The notes under the pieces were generated by a model, which saw nothing but the letters and a program-made list of their open reading frames with translations, was not told where the DNA came from and ran no database searches. Of a stretch of DNA of 64,000 nucleotides, positions 43,540 to 63,469 are shown piece after piece. Source of the stretch: Cordia subcordata (Eukaryota; Streptophyta; Magnoliopsida; Boraginales; Cordiaceae); assembly GCA_028554755.1 (NCBI GenBank), contig JAPTOF010000017.1:3162001-3226000 (forward strand), given 5' to 3'. A program made the translations under genes and the position numbers. Each line of letters begins with the position of its first letter. The stretch's first letter is position 1.

Positions 43540-43642
43540 ACAGTCTAAATATAAAACCGTTTAAAATGACATCCAAGACCTTCTGTGATGAAACGTCCTA
43601 GGTTCGAACCCCATTGCGTGGGGGGTTTGTTAAGGGGCAAAA
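43540..43642 (+). mobile_element. tRNA-derived SINE (probable)
   Basis: A perfect Pol III B-box GGTTCGAACCC sits at 43601-43611. A degenerate A-box-like segment lies about 45 bp upstream. The block ends in GGGGC and a run of twelve A residues (43639-43650), as SINEs do. The 5' end is not precisely fixed. Confidence 0.55.
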
Positions 43643-43699
43643 AAAAAAAACACTCAAGGGTGGAGAACAAACTGATGATGAAGACTAGAGACAATCAAG

Positions 43700-44053
43700 A
43701 GAGGACTTGTAGAAAAGAAAATAAAGAACAACAAGAGCAAAGCCATACAAACAGCAAGTGATCATCCCCTTTTAAGATATAAAAAGAAAGTGATATATTT
43801 AAAGCTCAACAAAATTTAGAGTGTGTTCATCTAACAGCAATTCCTTTTGGGGTGAAAAGGTAATAACTCCTCTTAGATGGCATGGATGGCTGCCAAATAT
43901 TTAGAAATTAGATTATGATGCGTGCAATGTAGATATGAAATGAGAATTTTTAATATCTTTTTTTATTGATAATGGTTATTTATATTTTTATAGTTTTGCA
44001 TAAATTACTTTTTAGTTATTGGTAAGTTTTAAATGCATACATACATATATACA

Positions 44054-44101
<48 letters not shown>

Positions 44102-45341
44102 CACACACACATGCATACATACATACGTACATACATACTAGTCTAACACCTGTGTCATACATGGGTTGCGAAATATATGATTGATTTTCTTTTAAAAACA
44201 AAGTATTTTATATTACTAAACATTGCAATCAAATTACATTTTAAGAGTTCAATAAATGTGGATTCATATATAAATTAAGATATTAAAAATACCAATTTAC
44301 AATAATGACATATTGTATTAAGTAAAATATACAATATAGAAGTAAAGAGAGTAAATCTAGTAATAAGAATAACAAATTGCATGAAAATTCAATAAAAAAT
44401 TGAATGGGAAAAAAAAGGAATTTTAAGTAGATAATTATGATCATTATATCAGTTTTATTATCTTTGTTTTGTGTCTTCTAAAAGCGGACCTAGAAATCAA
44501 TTATATCTAGCAAGTGCATGAAATAAACTGATTTTTACACAAAAAAAAAAATTATTAAAAGGAATACAGTCATGAAACTACCCAATAGTTTTATAGATAA
44601 AAATACACATCAAAAACACAAATAAATTGTAAAAAATAAAAACTAAATGAAATATTAAGATAAGATGAGTACCTGCATATGAAGCTATTTAGGAATCAAG
44701 GAATACCAGCTATCAACTTTGTAGTAAAAAGATTGTTTTCAAAGAAATGATATATACGATTTCAAAAGAAGACAATTAACCTAAAGGGACAAAACAAAAT
44801 TAAAATGCTAAAAAATCTATAGTGTGTAATGGTGTATGCGCATGAAAGTTTTACATAAAAAATGCACAATATGTAATATAGGATTTGAATATAAAAAAAG
44901 TATGAACAAAAAGGAAATTTGTCAATATTAACCAAAATTCAATTTACCATAAATAGCACTATTTTTTATAGTAAAAGAAATCAATTAAAATAGGCCAAGA
45001 TTTGATAAGAACCAAATTAATGAGTTACCATAGATATATACAAACAATCCAAATTACGTGTCATGATTTCCGGTTGTAATATGTAGATATTAAAATAAAT
45101 TAGTAAATCAATATAAATCTCATTAAATAAGGAAATTTTGAATAAATTTGAAATTAAATCTTAACTGTTGGATAAAGTACAATTGGAGTTTCGATATTTG
45201 ACTAGCCATGGATTGGGAATTGAAAATAGAAGTACATAACAGGTTTATATTTATGTGACACTTATCATTATATTTGTGGAACACTTGTTAATATTATATT
45301 AAATTGGATTCTTCTATATAATATAACATAGATGCATATAT

Positions 45342-45378
<37 letters not shown>

Positions 45379-45480
45379 AAGAGATATACAATAATTGAAT
45401 AAAATAAATCGAGAAAGTAAAATAAGAAAATAATTTAATTTGGGAAAACAAGCAATATTAGAGGAATATTGGGTATTTAT
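43700..45480. other. AT-rich intergenic spacer with microsatellites
   Basis: (AT)n at 44055-44091 joins (AC)n at 44093-44110, and another (AT)n lies at 45336-45373. No coding sequence was recognised. Confidence 0.6.
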
Positions 45481-45732
45481 GAGAGGACGTATGCCAGAGT
45501 TCCATATTACAAGGGTTTTGACCAATGGCTTTTGAAGCTTATCAAGTCATATGGTAATGTTGGTCATCCTACGTAGTATTTTGTTATTTTGATCTCTCTT
45601 TTTGGGTTGGACCATATGGCGTGGGAGAAATGCAACTGTCTTTGAGGTCCCCAAGCTTAATCCTACTGCGATGGTTTCGCCTGCTTTGTTTCTTCGAAAA
45701 GAAATGGACTCGACTCAGTCATTAATTTTGGT

Positions 45733-46226
45733 TCTTCCTTTCGCGACTCTTTACAACTAGCGGGTATAGTGGCAATATATGTCGTGACTCCTACGGTGAC
45801 ATTTGTGATGCATTAATTAAGAGAATTCAAATGCTATATTTTCTGGCACGTCCTTCATCAAGTCAATCGTGTAGTAAACTGGGTTGCATGTTCAACTCAA
45901 ATGGATTCTCTGCCATTAATTGGTTCTGTAATCTCCCTGTTGAGTTAGGTTTGCTTGTAAAAAACGAGATGCTGACCCAACTAGTATCAGTTGATGTAAT
46001 TACTTTTTGGTTATATAAATATTTAATAATGTCCTTGACAAAAGAAAAAAAAAAAAGAAAGAAAGAAAGAAAGAAAGAGAGAACAAATTTTAACTCACAA
46101 TTAGCATTGCATGTTAAACTCTGGACCTCAAAAATTATTTACTGGAACCAACTAGGCGGTAGTCAAAGTTGCGAAACAACAATAGATGCCAGTAGCACAA
46201 GGTGGTGTCAAAATTAATTGTGATAC
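45733..46226 (+). pseudogene. RNase H-like (RVT_3) LINE fragment, tandem unit 1
   Basis: Begins with the unit start CGACTCTTTACAACTAGCGG. It has lost the central RNase H-like stretch but keeps the C-terminal part and the 3' trailer (GATGTAATTACTTTTTGGTT, then ATTAGCATTGCATGTTAAAC). An A-rich AAAG tract lies at 46044-46080. It retains the region where unit 3 carries a MITE (GTTCAACTCAAATGG near 45891), here without insertion. Confidence 0.6.
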
Positions 46227-46924
46227 TTTTTTGGTCGACTCTTTACAACAGCAGGTATAGTGGCACGTGCCATGACTCCTATGGTGACATTTGTGATGCG
46301 TTAACCAAGAGAATTCAATTGCCAATCGAGTTTACAGGCTAAGGCAATGGCATGTTAGCTACCTTGTCAACTAGTGGGCATTAGAGTTGTTCCCCAGGCT
46401 ATTATTGAATCTGATGCAGCATTAGTTGTTCAAGCCTTCAATGAAGATTCAGACATTGAAGGGAGAATTTCATCCATAGTTCCGATTTCTCTTCAACATC
46501 GATTATCTAATCGTGGTTATATTTTTAAACACATCCTTCAACAAGCCAATCGTGTAGGAGATTGGCTCCCTATCCATTTATTGGCCATGAAATCTCCATG
46601 TTTGAGTAAGGTTTGCTTATGAAAAGAGACACCCGTGTAACCTCAGTATCAATTAATGTAATTACTTTTTGGTTATATCGATATTTACTGCTGTTCTTGA
46701 CAAAAAGAAAAAGAAAAAAAAAAAGGAACTAATTTAAATTCACAATTAGCATTACATGTTAAACTCTGGACCTCAAAATTGACTTACTAGTACCTATATT
46801 TGACCCTTCTTCTGAAAGAAATGGACTACTCCGTCATCAACCAACAACAACTAGTTGGCAATCACACCCGAGGATCAATAACAAATGCCACTACCACAAG
46901 GTGTTGACAAAATTAATTGTGACG
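46227..46924 (+). pseudogene. RNase H-like (RVT_3) LINE fragment, tandem unit 2
   Basis: The best preserved unit. Codons 46374-46620 give VVPQAIIESDAALVVQAFNE and RGYIFKHILQQANRVGDWL, the pattern of the RNase H-like domain that ends many plant LINE proteins (catalytic Asp in ESDA). The same trailer as units 1 and 3 follows. Confidence 0.65.
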
Positions 46925-47760
46925 CTTCCTTCCTTCATCGGCTCTTTAAAACTAGCCAGTATAGTGGCAATATATCGTGACCTTATGGTGACATTTGTGA
47001 TTTCAATTGCCAATCGAGTTTATAGGCTGAGACATAGCTGGCATGTCTACTGGTGGGCATTAGAGCTTATTTCGCATGCTATTATTGTATTTGATGCAGC
47101 GTTAATTGTTCAAACCTTCAATGAAGATTCGAATGTTGACCGGAGAATTTCCTCCATAGTTCGGATTTCTCTTCAACATCCTCCAATCCTAACTATATTA
47201 TGCGGGACGTCCTTCAACAAGTCAATTATGTGATAGATTGGATTACACGTTCAACTTATAGTGTGTTTGGAATGATCTTATTGTAAGATGCTTATTCTAT
47301 TAAAATTTGGAGATATCTTATAAGATTTAAGATATTTTATCACATGTATCATTCATTTTATAGGTGTAAAAAATAAGATAGGATGGATTGATTATTTCTT
47401 ATAAGATAAAAAGTATAGTTTTGGTTTGAATTTACGTAGGATGCATGATAAGATTTCTTAAATCTTATAAGATTTAATCTTATTTTAATAAGATAAGTAT
47501 TTTAAAATAAGACTATAACAAACAGAGCATTAGATATGTTTCCTACCCATTGATTGGCTTTGTAACTCCTTGTTGAATCAGGTTGGCTTGTAAAAGTAGA
47601 CATCAATCCACCCGACATTGATTGATGTAATTACTTTTTAGTTATATGAATATAAGAAAATAAAATAAAAAAGAACTTATTTAAATTCACAATTGGCATT
47701 GCATGTTAAACTCCAGACTCAAAAATTATTTACTGGTACCCATATTTGACCCGGAAGCAA
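46925..47760 (+). pseudogene. RNase H-like (RVT_3) LINE fragment, tandem unit 3, with MITE
   Basis: Parallels unit 2 (VFDAALIVQTFNEDSN, SIVRISLQHPP) with scattered changes and is split by the MITE at 47259-47529. After the MITE the same trailer resumes (GATTGATGTAATTAC, GGCATTGCATGTTAAACTCC). Confidence 0.6.
47259..47529. mobile_element. Tourist/Harbinger-type MITE, 271 bp
   Basis: The left end is TAGTGTGTTTGGAATGATC. The right end reverse complemented is TGCTCTGTTTGTTATAGTC. TTA flanks both sides (47256-47258 and 47530-47532), the TWA duplication of PIF/Harbinger. It sits in RNase H-like unit 3, and the matching position in unit 1 is uninterrupted. Confidence 0.8.
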
Positions 47761-48900
47761 TTCTAAATGTCAATCTGCTCCACGCTTCCACATCAATGTT
47801 TGAAACTTTCATTGAGGGAGCATCTTCCTCTTGTTTGATTCTGATTGGTCTTATGTTAAAGTTTAGGTTGTTATATAATTGCTGCAAATTATATCCTTTA
47901 CTTACAAGGACACTTTACAAAGTGTACCTATTTGTTTGTTTAATACGCCACAACTATTTGTTCAATGACTTTTTTATCCAATACCACACATTTGCCCACA
48001 ACTGTTTATTCAATGACTATTTGTCCAGTACTAAACAACTGTTTATCCAATACTCTACAACTATTTATTCAACGGTGTACCTTACACCACGTATTTACAC
48101 GTACATGATATAAATTCTCCATAACCGCTCATCAAGATGGTAAGTAATTCAGGTTGGGCTCAGCCTGGCCCACTACTTGTATGGCCCACCTATTGGTAGG
48201 CAGCGCCATCCCAGCACGCCAATACTTTTGGTTTGGGTTAGGCCATTAGGGCTTTACGATTTTTCTTTTCTTTTTTTTAATTTGCGGATTGAGAAATTAA
48301 CAAAATTTTCATTCTGCTCTGAAGCTAATTGCTATATATAATTGTTGGAAGGGTAAAATGAAAAGAAAAAAGAATAAAAAATAATAGGGAAAAAAAAATG
48401 ATAATCAAGTCTAACGTTTAGGCTTGCCCGCTGTCCCAGCCCACACAGGCCACATCCGGGCCATGCAATTGAATTTGAAAAGCAGCAGAACAATTGGTCG
48501 AATATGCATATAATATCCTTGATACGGCAATTAAACGCGATAAAATTCATAGAACAAGCATAAGCATTAATAACTACAATTAGTCTCTAAAGTTACAGGG
48601 AAATAATTAAAGATAACACACTGATAGTGTAAAGGTTTTCTTTTTGCAAAGAATAACAAAATTTCTAAGGAAAAATGAATTGGAGGTATAATTGCAATTT
48701 TTTTTTACTGATATGTACAAGAATCAAAACCAATTTAGCATCAAGGAGCTATCAGAAGAGTCTAGTCGGAAGACTATTATCTGACCTCTTATTTTTAACT
48801 ATTCAGATCTCGAGAAACATGACCCTGCCATCTGCATTTCAAAAGCGAATCGTTAGTACACGATAGACTTTATGTGGTTAACATAAGTGCCAAGATTTTA
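47761..48900. other. Spacer without recognised gene
   Basis: Around 47930-48080 short words (CAACTRTTTATTCAATGACT, ATCCAATAC) recur loosely. Nothing else is supported. Confidence 0.4.
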
Positions 48901-49099
48901 CCGAATATAACAGAAATCAAAACCGAAAAGGCAAGATGTGGAGACGCTAGATAATGCTGAATCTCTTTTAGTCTTCAAGTTATGCAGCCTATCCTGATTC
49001 ATTTCCACCTATCGCAATTCATTTCTGCCTATTGTGTAATATGGAGCTAAGTGCACAAATGGGTCACATCAGAGCCCACCTGTAGTTCCAAGAGGAAAG

Positions 49100-50700
49100 G
49101 ATTTTCCACACAAGAAGGGTGATGAAGAAGCTCGTCCAGACCAAGAGCATAAACTTAGGCACCTGGTACGCTAGCAGTCAGGTGGTGGATAAAATAGAAT
49201 CAAGGACTAACATAGCTTATTTGCTGGGAGAGAAAACTAAGGAGATTGAAAAGCCAAGACTTAAGCCTTGAAATTCTGAAATGATAGATCGAAAAAGGGA
49301 TTTGCAGAGTCATTAAGGACCTAAAGGTGAACTATGGTGATATGATTGTTGTAATCAGGAGGAAAGAATCAACACTATTAGCATTTGTTTGTCTCGGGTT
49401 AGAGTAGGAGGGCAACTCAAAATGAAGCTCTAAGAAGCCCTAAAACGGCTACTATCTCTATAGGAGGAAATTATAATTGTCATTTTGGGAGAGATGCACA
49501 TGGCCACTTGACCATGTGCGTAGGATTGGCAATAGCAACAGAATGAAAGACCAAATTTGACTTTCATAGGCATATGCCATTATTACCAACATCCTTTTCA
49601 AAAAGAGAGGAATACTTTTTCACCTATAAGAGTAGTTCTTCAAGAACACAAATTAATTTCTTTGGCACAAGAAAAAAGAAACTACTTGTGAAGATTGCAA
49701 GGTGATCCTCTAAGAGTCTGAAAGTTGATCAGAAGAGAGTCTGACTACCAACTTAGAGTTTTTGACTTTGGATATACACCTTTGAAAGAATGCAAGCCAG
49801 GGTGTACAAGTGAACAACGATTATGGTTTAGGGTTTAGGGTTTAGGTCAAAAAGTGAAGCAAGCATCACTGGAAAGTATTTACAAGGTGAATAGGAGTGC
49901 TATTGATATGTCAAATCAATACATTAGGCACCTTAGTTCATGATTCATGACTATGAAAATTGACGCCTTGGTTGGTCATAAATCCGATACGGGATCGACT
50001 AAGTGGAGAAGCTATTCAGGAGTCTTATGTAACCAAAAAATGGGTCAAAACATTAGGACCTTAGATCTATAGTCCACAGGACTATGAAATTGAAGCCTTG
50101 TTGGCCATAAATTCAATATGGGACCATCTAAGCGGAGAAGCCATTCAGGAGTCTTCTGTAACAGAAAAATACACCTCAAGTTGAAAGAGAGCCACAAGAC
50201 CAGCTTTGTCTCAATTGGCGAAGAGTGCTAGCAGATGAATTGGGGTCTCGACCAAAATGAGAATGGTAAGATAGCTGCAGCATGTAACAGGCAGGAGAAG
50301 ATCCGAAATAATATGGTTTGAGGAAAGTAGAGATGGGTCCTTTTAAAGAAAACATGGGGAAGAATCCATTGAAATGGTTTGAACACATTTTGAAGACAAT
50401 AAGACAACTGTTTGAAATATGGGCACAGGGCTCATCCTAAAAGTAGAGAAGCAGATGAGACCCAAGGGAAACTGAACAGAGACACTTCAACAAGATCTCG
50501 AATGTATCCAACTAAGGCTATAGCTGTCAACATGAATGAGGGATATTGTGAAGCCTACCCAGTGAGATGAGATCTAGTTTGGTCTGGTCAGCTTTCGTTA
50601 CGAAGGCGGCACCAGAAGGTAAAGAGGAATTGTTGCACGGTGGGAGAGACAAATACATCAGAACAATTTATGTGGGATAAACAGGATAGGGAGAAGGAAT
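49100..50700 (+). pseudogene. Decayed LINE endonuclease region
   Basis: The clearest stretch (49590-49670) reads FSKREEYFFTYKSSSSRTQI then NFFGTRKK. This resembles the plant LINE endonuclease segment that normally has FKKRE, TYxSGxxxxQIDF and ARR. Just upstream, FGRDAHGH resembles the FGDRNxxG turn. Stops are dense and no RT domain was recognised further on. It lies immediately beyond the last kinase exon found and could have entered that gene's 3' intron. Confidence 0.5.
49824..49846. repeat. Interstitial telomere-type repeat
   Basis: Three consecutive plant telomere units (TTTAGGG) flanked by ordinary sequence. Confidence 0.8.
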
Positions 50701-51072
50701 CCAAGCAATTCCCCAGATTCCATTTCTCTCTATACCTCACTTGATGGTGTAGAAAGTCTCTGAGCACTGACGATTAGTGAAGTTATATTTTACCATTTCA
50801 TACAGATGCCAATCTTCCAGTATTAGAAGTAGGATTATCATCTTTGTTTTTCTATCATTCATGATGGGTGCTAAAAAATTTCTGAGGAGAATTAAGAGAG
50901 TTCAGACAAAATCTCATCCTAAAAATCCGAAAGCAACTAGAATAAAGATATTGCAGAAATAGATGTTGGCTTGGTGTATTTCTATATACGCAAAGATTGT
51001 CTAATTCAAAAGATGTAAAGACTGTCCAATTGAAACACGATTACTTTACTAGAAAGCAATGTTCTGACAAAC

Positions 51073-59712
<8,640 letters not shown>

Positions 59713-60045
59713 CTACAAAAGTCTGTCATTTAATTGCATGAGCTCAAATTCTACGACTTCTTAGGCCTCACTCCATCTCATTGCCGATAAAGATTTAAGA
59801 GGAAAAAGAACCCGGAGAAATCATTCAGATAAGGTATTCAGACATATTTCATGAAGAAATCACAAAGTAGGATTCTGACTTCAGATAAGGATATTTAGGT
59901 AGTATCACACAAGGATGGATAAAGTAGCAACTATGGTAAAGCAGAAAGTACTGTCTTCTAAGCCTCAGCACCAAGCTATTGAAGAAAAGCTGATAAGATA
60001 GAGTAGGGCCATGTTTTACAATCACAACTCAGTGACATTAGCTTT

Positions 60046-60172
60046 TGTATCAGTTAGTTTAGTCTGTTAGTTAGTTGACAGCTGTACAAGGCAGTTACTT
60101 GCCTCTGCAAATACTTGTAAGCATAACAGAATAACAATGAGAATCTGATAATTGCCTCTCAAATTCTCTTCA
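60046..60172 (+). repeat. 5' LTR end of element D
   Basis: TGTATCAGTTAGTT ... ATTCTCTTCA, directly before the primer site. It includes GTTAGTTGACAGCTG and AATAACAATGAGAATC, common in short copia LTRs. The left boundary is a guess from the first suitable TG. A start nearer 60012 is possible. Confidence 0.45.
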
Positions 60173-60190
60173 TGGCATCAAAGAGCTAGG
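60173..60190 (+). other. Primer binding site of element D (initiator tRNA-Met type, degenerate)
   Basis: TGGCATCAAAGAGCTAGGTT compares with TGGTATCAGAGC...AGGTT, the usual complement of initiator tRNA-Met in plant copia elements, with one substitution and a short insertion. Confidence 0.6.
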
Positions 60191-60387
60191 TTCTCCTGGT
60201 TCCTTTTCTTTAAAATCCTCACTTATGGTTTCTGACCATTGAATCTCCAGTGGAGATCACCTCGCAAAAATTCCAGAATAGTTTTTCAGGCTCAAAATCA
60301 TCTTTTTCTACCTCTCCATCTAGTTCTCTTCATTTCACGACCTCAATCTCTTCATTTCTGTCACTTTGAAGCTTCTTCTCTTCATCA

Positions 60388-61270
60388 ATGGCTTCGACCT
60401 CCATTCATAGTGATTTTCCTGCTGGATTAAAGTTCTTAATTCAGAATTTCAACACTTTAACCCACACTAAATTGGACGGCTCTCATGTTCTTGGCAAGTC
60501 TCCATGTCCTATCAAGCTAATCACTGATGCATCTGGAAAGGAGTCTCTGAATCTAAAGCATAAGGCATGGATTACATTTGATCGGTATCTCCAAAATTGC
60601 ACGTTTGAATCTATATTACCTTCAGTTCTCCATCAAATCCTCCATCTTCAAACTGCCTCTTCTATTTGGAGCATATTGGAACAAAGATATAGCTCATTAA
60701 GCAGGACTCATGTGCATCAAGACTAGTTGATGAATCTCACCAAGGCTCCAGGTCCATGCGAGCTTACCTGGATGAAGTCAAGAGCTTGACTTATAGCCTA
60801 GCAGCAGTTGATGAAACAATCAGAGATGAGGATTTAATCTTGAAATTCTTAGAGGGCTTCCTTCAGAGCATGACAGCTGTAAGGAGACATAAGATCAGCT
60901 CCCCTTTCTATTTCTGGACTGAACTCTTATCTTATCTCTGAGAAACTTCACTTTCAGCTCAATAAACAAGTCACTCTCTCCAATTCTTCCTCTGTTGATG
61001 TTTACACCCTCTTATATACTCAAGCTGGTCAATCGAGGGGCTTTTGTCCTAGGGGAGAGGAGGGGTTAGGAATCAACAATCAAGAAAGGCCAGAGGTCAA
61101 AGGAATGCTTCCAGGGGTGGTTATTATTCCAATCCTGTCTCTGTTTCTACACAAGCCTGCTACCAACCCCTACAGAACCTCCATCCACCCCTTATCCACC
61201 TCCTGCCACCAAACTCTACTGTCAAATTTGTGATAAGCCCAAACATAATGCAAAAATTGTTGGTATAGGC
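60388..61270 (+). pseudogene. Element D gag (broken)
   Basis: Opens MASTSIHSDF and continues LIQNFNTLTHTKLDGSHVLG, the start of a copia gag (UBN2-type). ASSIWSILEQRYSS and RAYLDEVKSLTYSLAAVDE follow, then LKFLEGF. A stop at 60724 and later ones break it. The zinc knuckle near 61210 reads CQICDKPKHNAKI with the last Cys replaced by Val, so zinc binding would be lost. Confidence 0.75.
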
Positions 61271-61319
61271 TGGACTTGACCAACTATGAAGGATCTTAGT
61301 CTGATAAGCAAGTCCTACG

Positions 61320-61740
61320 TGTTCACTCCAATGCTGCCTCTACTAGAACTTGGGTTCTGGACACGGGCTAAAACTCATTTCACAAATGACTTGGCTCAAC
61401 TGAACACCTATTCTTCTTAGCTAGGCACTGAGACTGTCACTGTTGGAAGTCGTCAGACCCTTCCCATCACAAGCCTGGGCTCTGGTATGCTTCACAAAGT
61501 AAATCTACCTTTCTCATATCCATTTTCCTTTATGTCCAACAAATATCCTCTAATTTGCTCTCTGTCTCTCAATTTACTCAGGAAATGACTGTGCTCTTGT
61601 TTTTAATGCTAAGGGGCTTCTCATCTTGGATAACTCCACTCATCAAGTTCAATATTAGGGGCCCTATAAGAATGGCTTGTACACTTTTCCTTCCAGTTCT
61701 ACTCTCACTTCCGATCCTCTTCCTCTGCTGCTTTGAGTTA
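61320..61740 (+). pseudogene. Element D protease and spacer (broken)
   Basis: TRTWVLDTG at 61340-61366 is the copia protease active site, after which a stop follows. LLSVSQFTQE (61553) is the standard stretch between protease and integrase. Frames change repeatedly. Confidence 0.6.
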
Positions 61741-62165
61741 CAAGCTATCCTACACAGACTCAGACACGGGTGTCAGGCACAAATATAGATTCAAGTGCCG
61801 AATACAGAAATTGTCAAAATTTAGGATCCTGAAACTCGGAAAATAAGTATCTTGACTTTAGACTCAAACAAGGGGGCTCGATATTGTAAAAATATCAAAA
61901 TCAACCTCAAGTTTGTCCTGCAAACAAATAGACCTTATGATAAAATATAATAAACTTACCTCACAATCTAACGATTTTTCAATTTGATAACTTTTCTTTT
62001 TCAATTTAACGTGTCGGAGAGTTGTGTCTTTTCTTGAAGTGTTGGACACTTTTGGGGTGGAGTGTCCCATGTCGTGTTCCACGAACACAAACACTTACCC
62101 CACAATTGAAGAGTTAGAGTAACATAGGTTGCAAGTATACTTAAATACCTGCATCTACAATTATT
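61741..62165. other. Non-copia insert between protease and integrase of element D
   Basis: About 420 bp without copia homology separates the pre-integrase spacer from the integrase zinc region. Its ends contain GACACGGGTGTC (left) and GTGTCCCATGTCGTGTTCC (right), an imperfect inverted similarity. A nested element is possible. No target duplication was found. Confidence 0.4.
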
Positions 62166-62169
62166 TGGC

Positions 62170-62840
62170 ATCAAAGACTAGGAGACCCAGCCAAGAAAGT
62201 TACTGAAATACCTTCCTCTTTGCTAAATGTAAATTTTGGCCTAATTTGACTGCTTGTAATTCTTGTGCTATATCTCAATTGTCATCTGGTACTACTTCAA
62301 TACCATCTCAACTTGTTTATAATGATGTATAGGACCCTCCCCTTTGGCTTCATGCATGAGATATAGATATAGCATTCTATTCCTTGATGATTTTACAAGA
62401 TATACCTGGTTATGTCCTCTGAAAAAGGCTTCTAAGGCTTACTCAGCTTTTCTAAGTTTCAATACTCTAGTTAATACTCCATTCAACACTAAATTTAAGT
62501 GTTGAGAACAGATAATGGAACTGAATATGTCCATTCAGTGTATTCCTTCAATCTTTGGAGTCATGCTCCTACACAACAAAATGACAAAGTGGAGAGAAAA
62601 CATAGGTATTTTGTTGAAACAGCCCAGGCCCTTACTCGTAAAGCTAATCTTCCACCTCATCTATGGTTAGAATCTATTGCAGCTGCTAATTACTTGATCA
62701 ACAGCCTACCTACTCCTATCCTATGCAACAATCTCCTTATGAAGCTCTTTATAATCAACAGCCAGACTATTCATCACTCAAAGTTTATGGATTATCTTTC
62801 TCACCCCTGGGCTCAGGCCATACTCCAAACGTAAGCCGTC
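62170..62840 (+). pseudogene. Element D integrase (broken)
   Basis: WHQRLGDPAKKV near 62166 is the zinc-binding region. RTDNGTEYV (62505) is around the second catalytic Asp. VERKHRYFVETAQALTRKAN, then LPPHLWLESIAAANYLINSL (62590-62710) gives the catalytic Glu region and the usual copia downstream helix. Confidence 0.75.
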
Positions 62841-63469
62841 ACCTAGGTCCATTCCTCTCATTGGCTACAGCCATACAACTAAGGGGTGCAAATGCTTGGA
62901 TCATAACTCTTAGAGTATCCTTATCTAGACATGTTCAATTTGTGGAACAAGTCTTCCCATTTGCCTCCTCCTCAACCTCTAGTGTCTCTTTTACTTCAAT
63001 CCATGGGTTTTTTTCCAACTTCTCACACTAGTATTCTTGTCCCTTCACCATCATCTTTGAATTCTTCTCTGTCATCCTGCATTCCCATTATAACTTTTCC
63101 CTCTACTGCCACATCTGCATATATTCCCACCACTTCTCCTGCTTCTTCATCTCCAACGCCTATTCCAAATTCTTGGAAGGTCAGAAAACACCCAGTCCTC
63201 TGCTTCTAGTGACTCTGCTTAACATACTTCTGTCTCTAGTCAGTTCTGGCCATGATTCATTACCTCAGTCTTTTCCCATTTTTGAATCTTCATCTTCATC
63301 TTCTTCCTCTTCTAGTGAACCACCTACTTCTGGGCATCCTATGTTCTCCAGATCTAAAACAGGAAGTCTTATACCTCCTCTTCACAATCTTCATTCTGTT
63401 GTCACTACTCCACCTACTACTGAACCATCAACTTCTAAGTAAGCTGCCACCTCAGCCTATTGGATCAGG

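Noticed and set aside
47703..48113. 136-codon ORF
   Set aside because: Begins in the trailer of RNase H-like unit 3 and runs into loosely repeated AT-rich DNA. No domain or splice structure.
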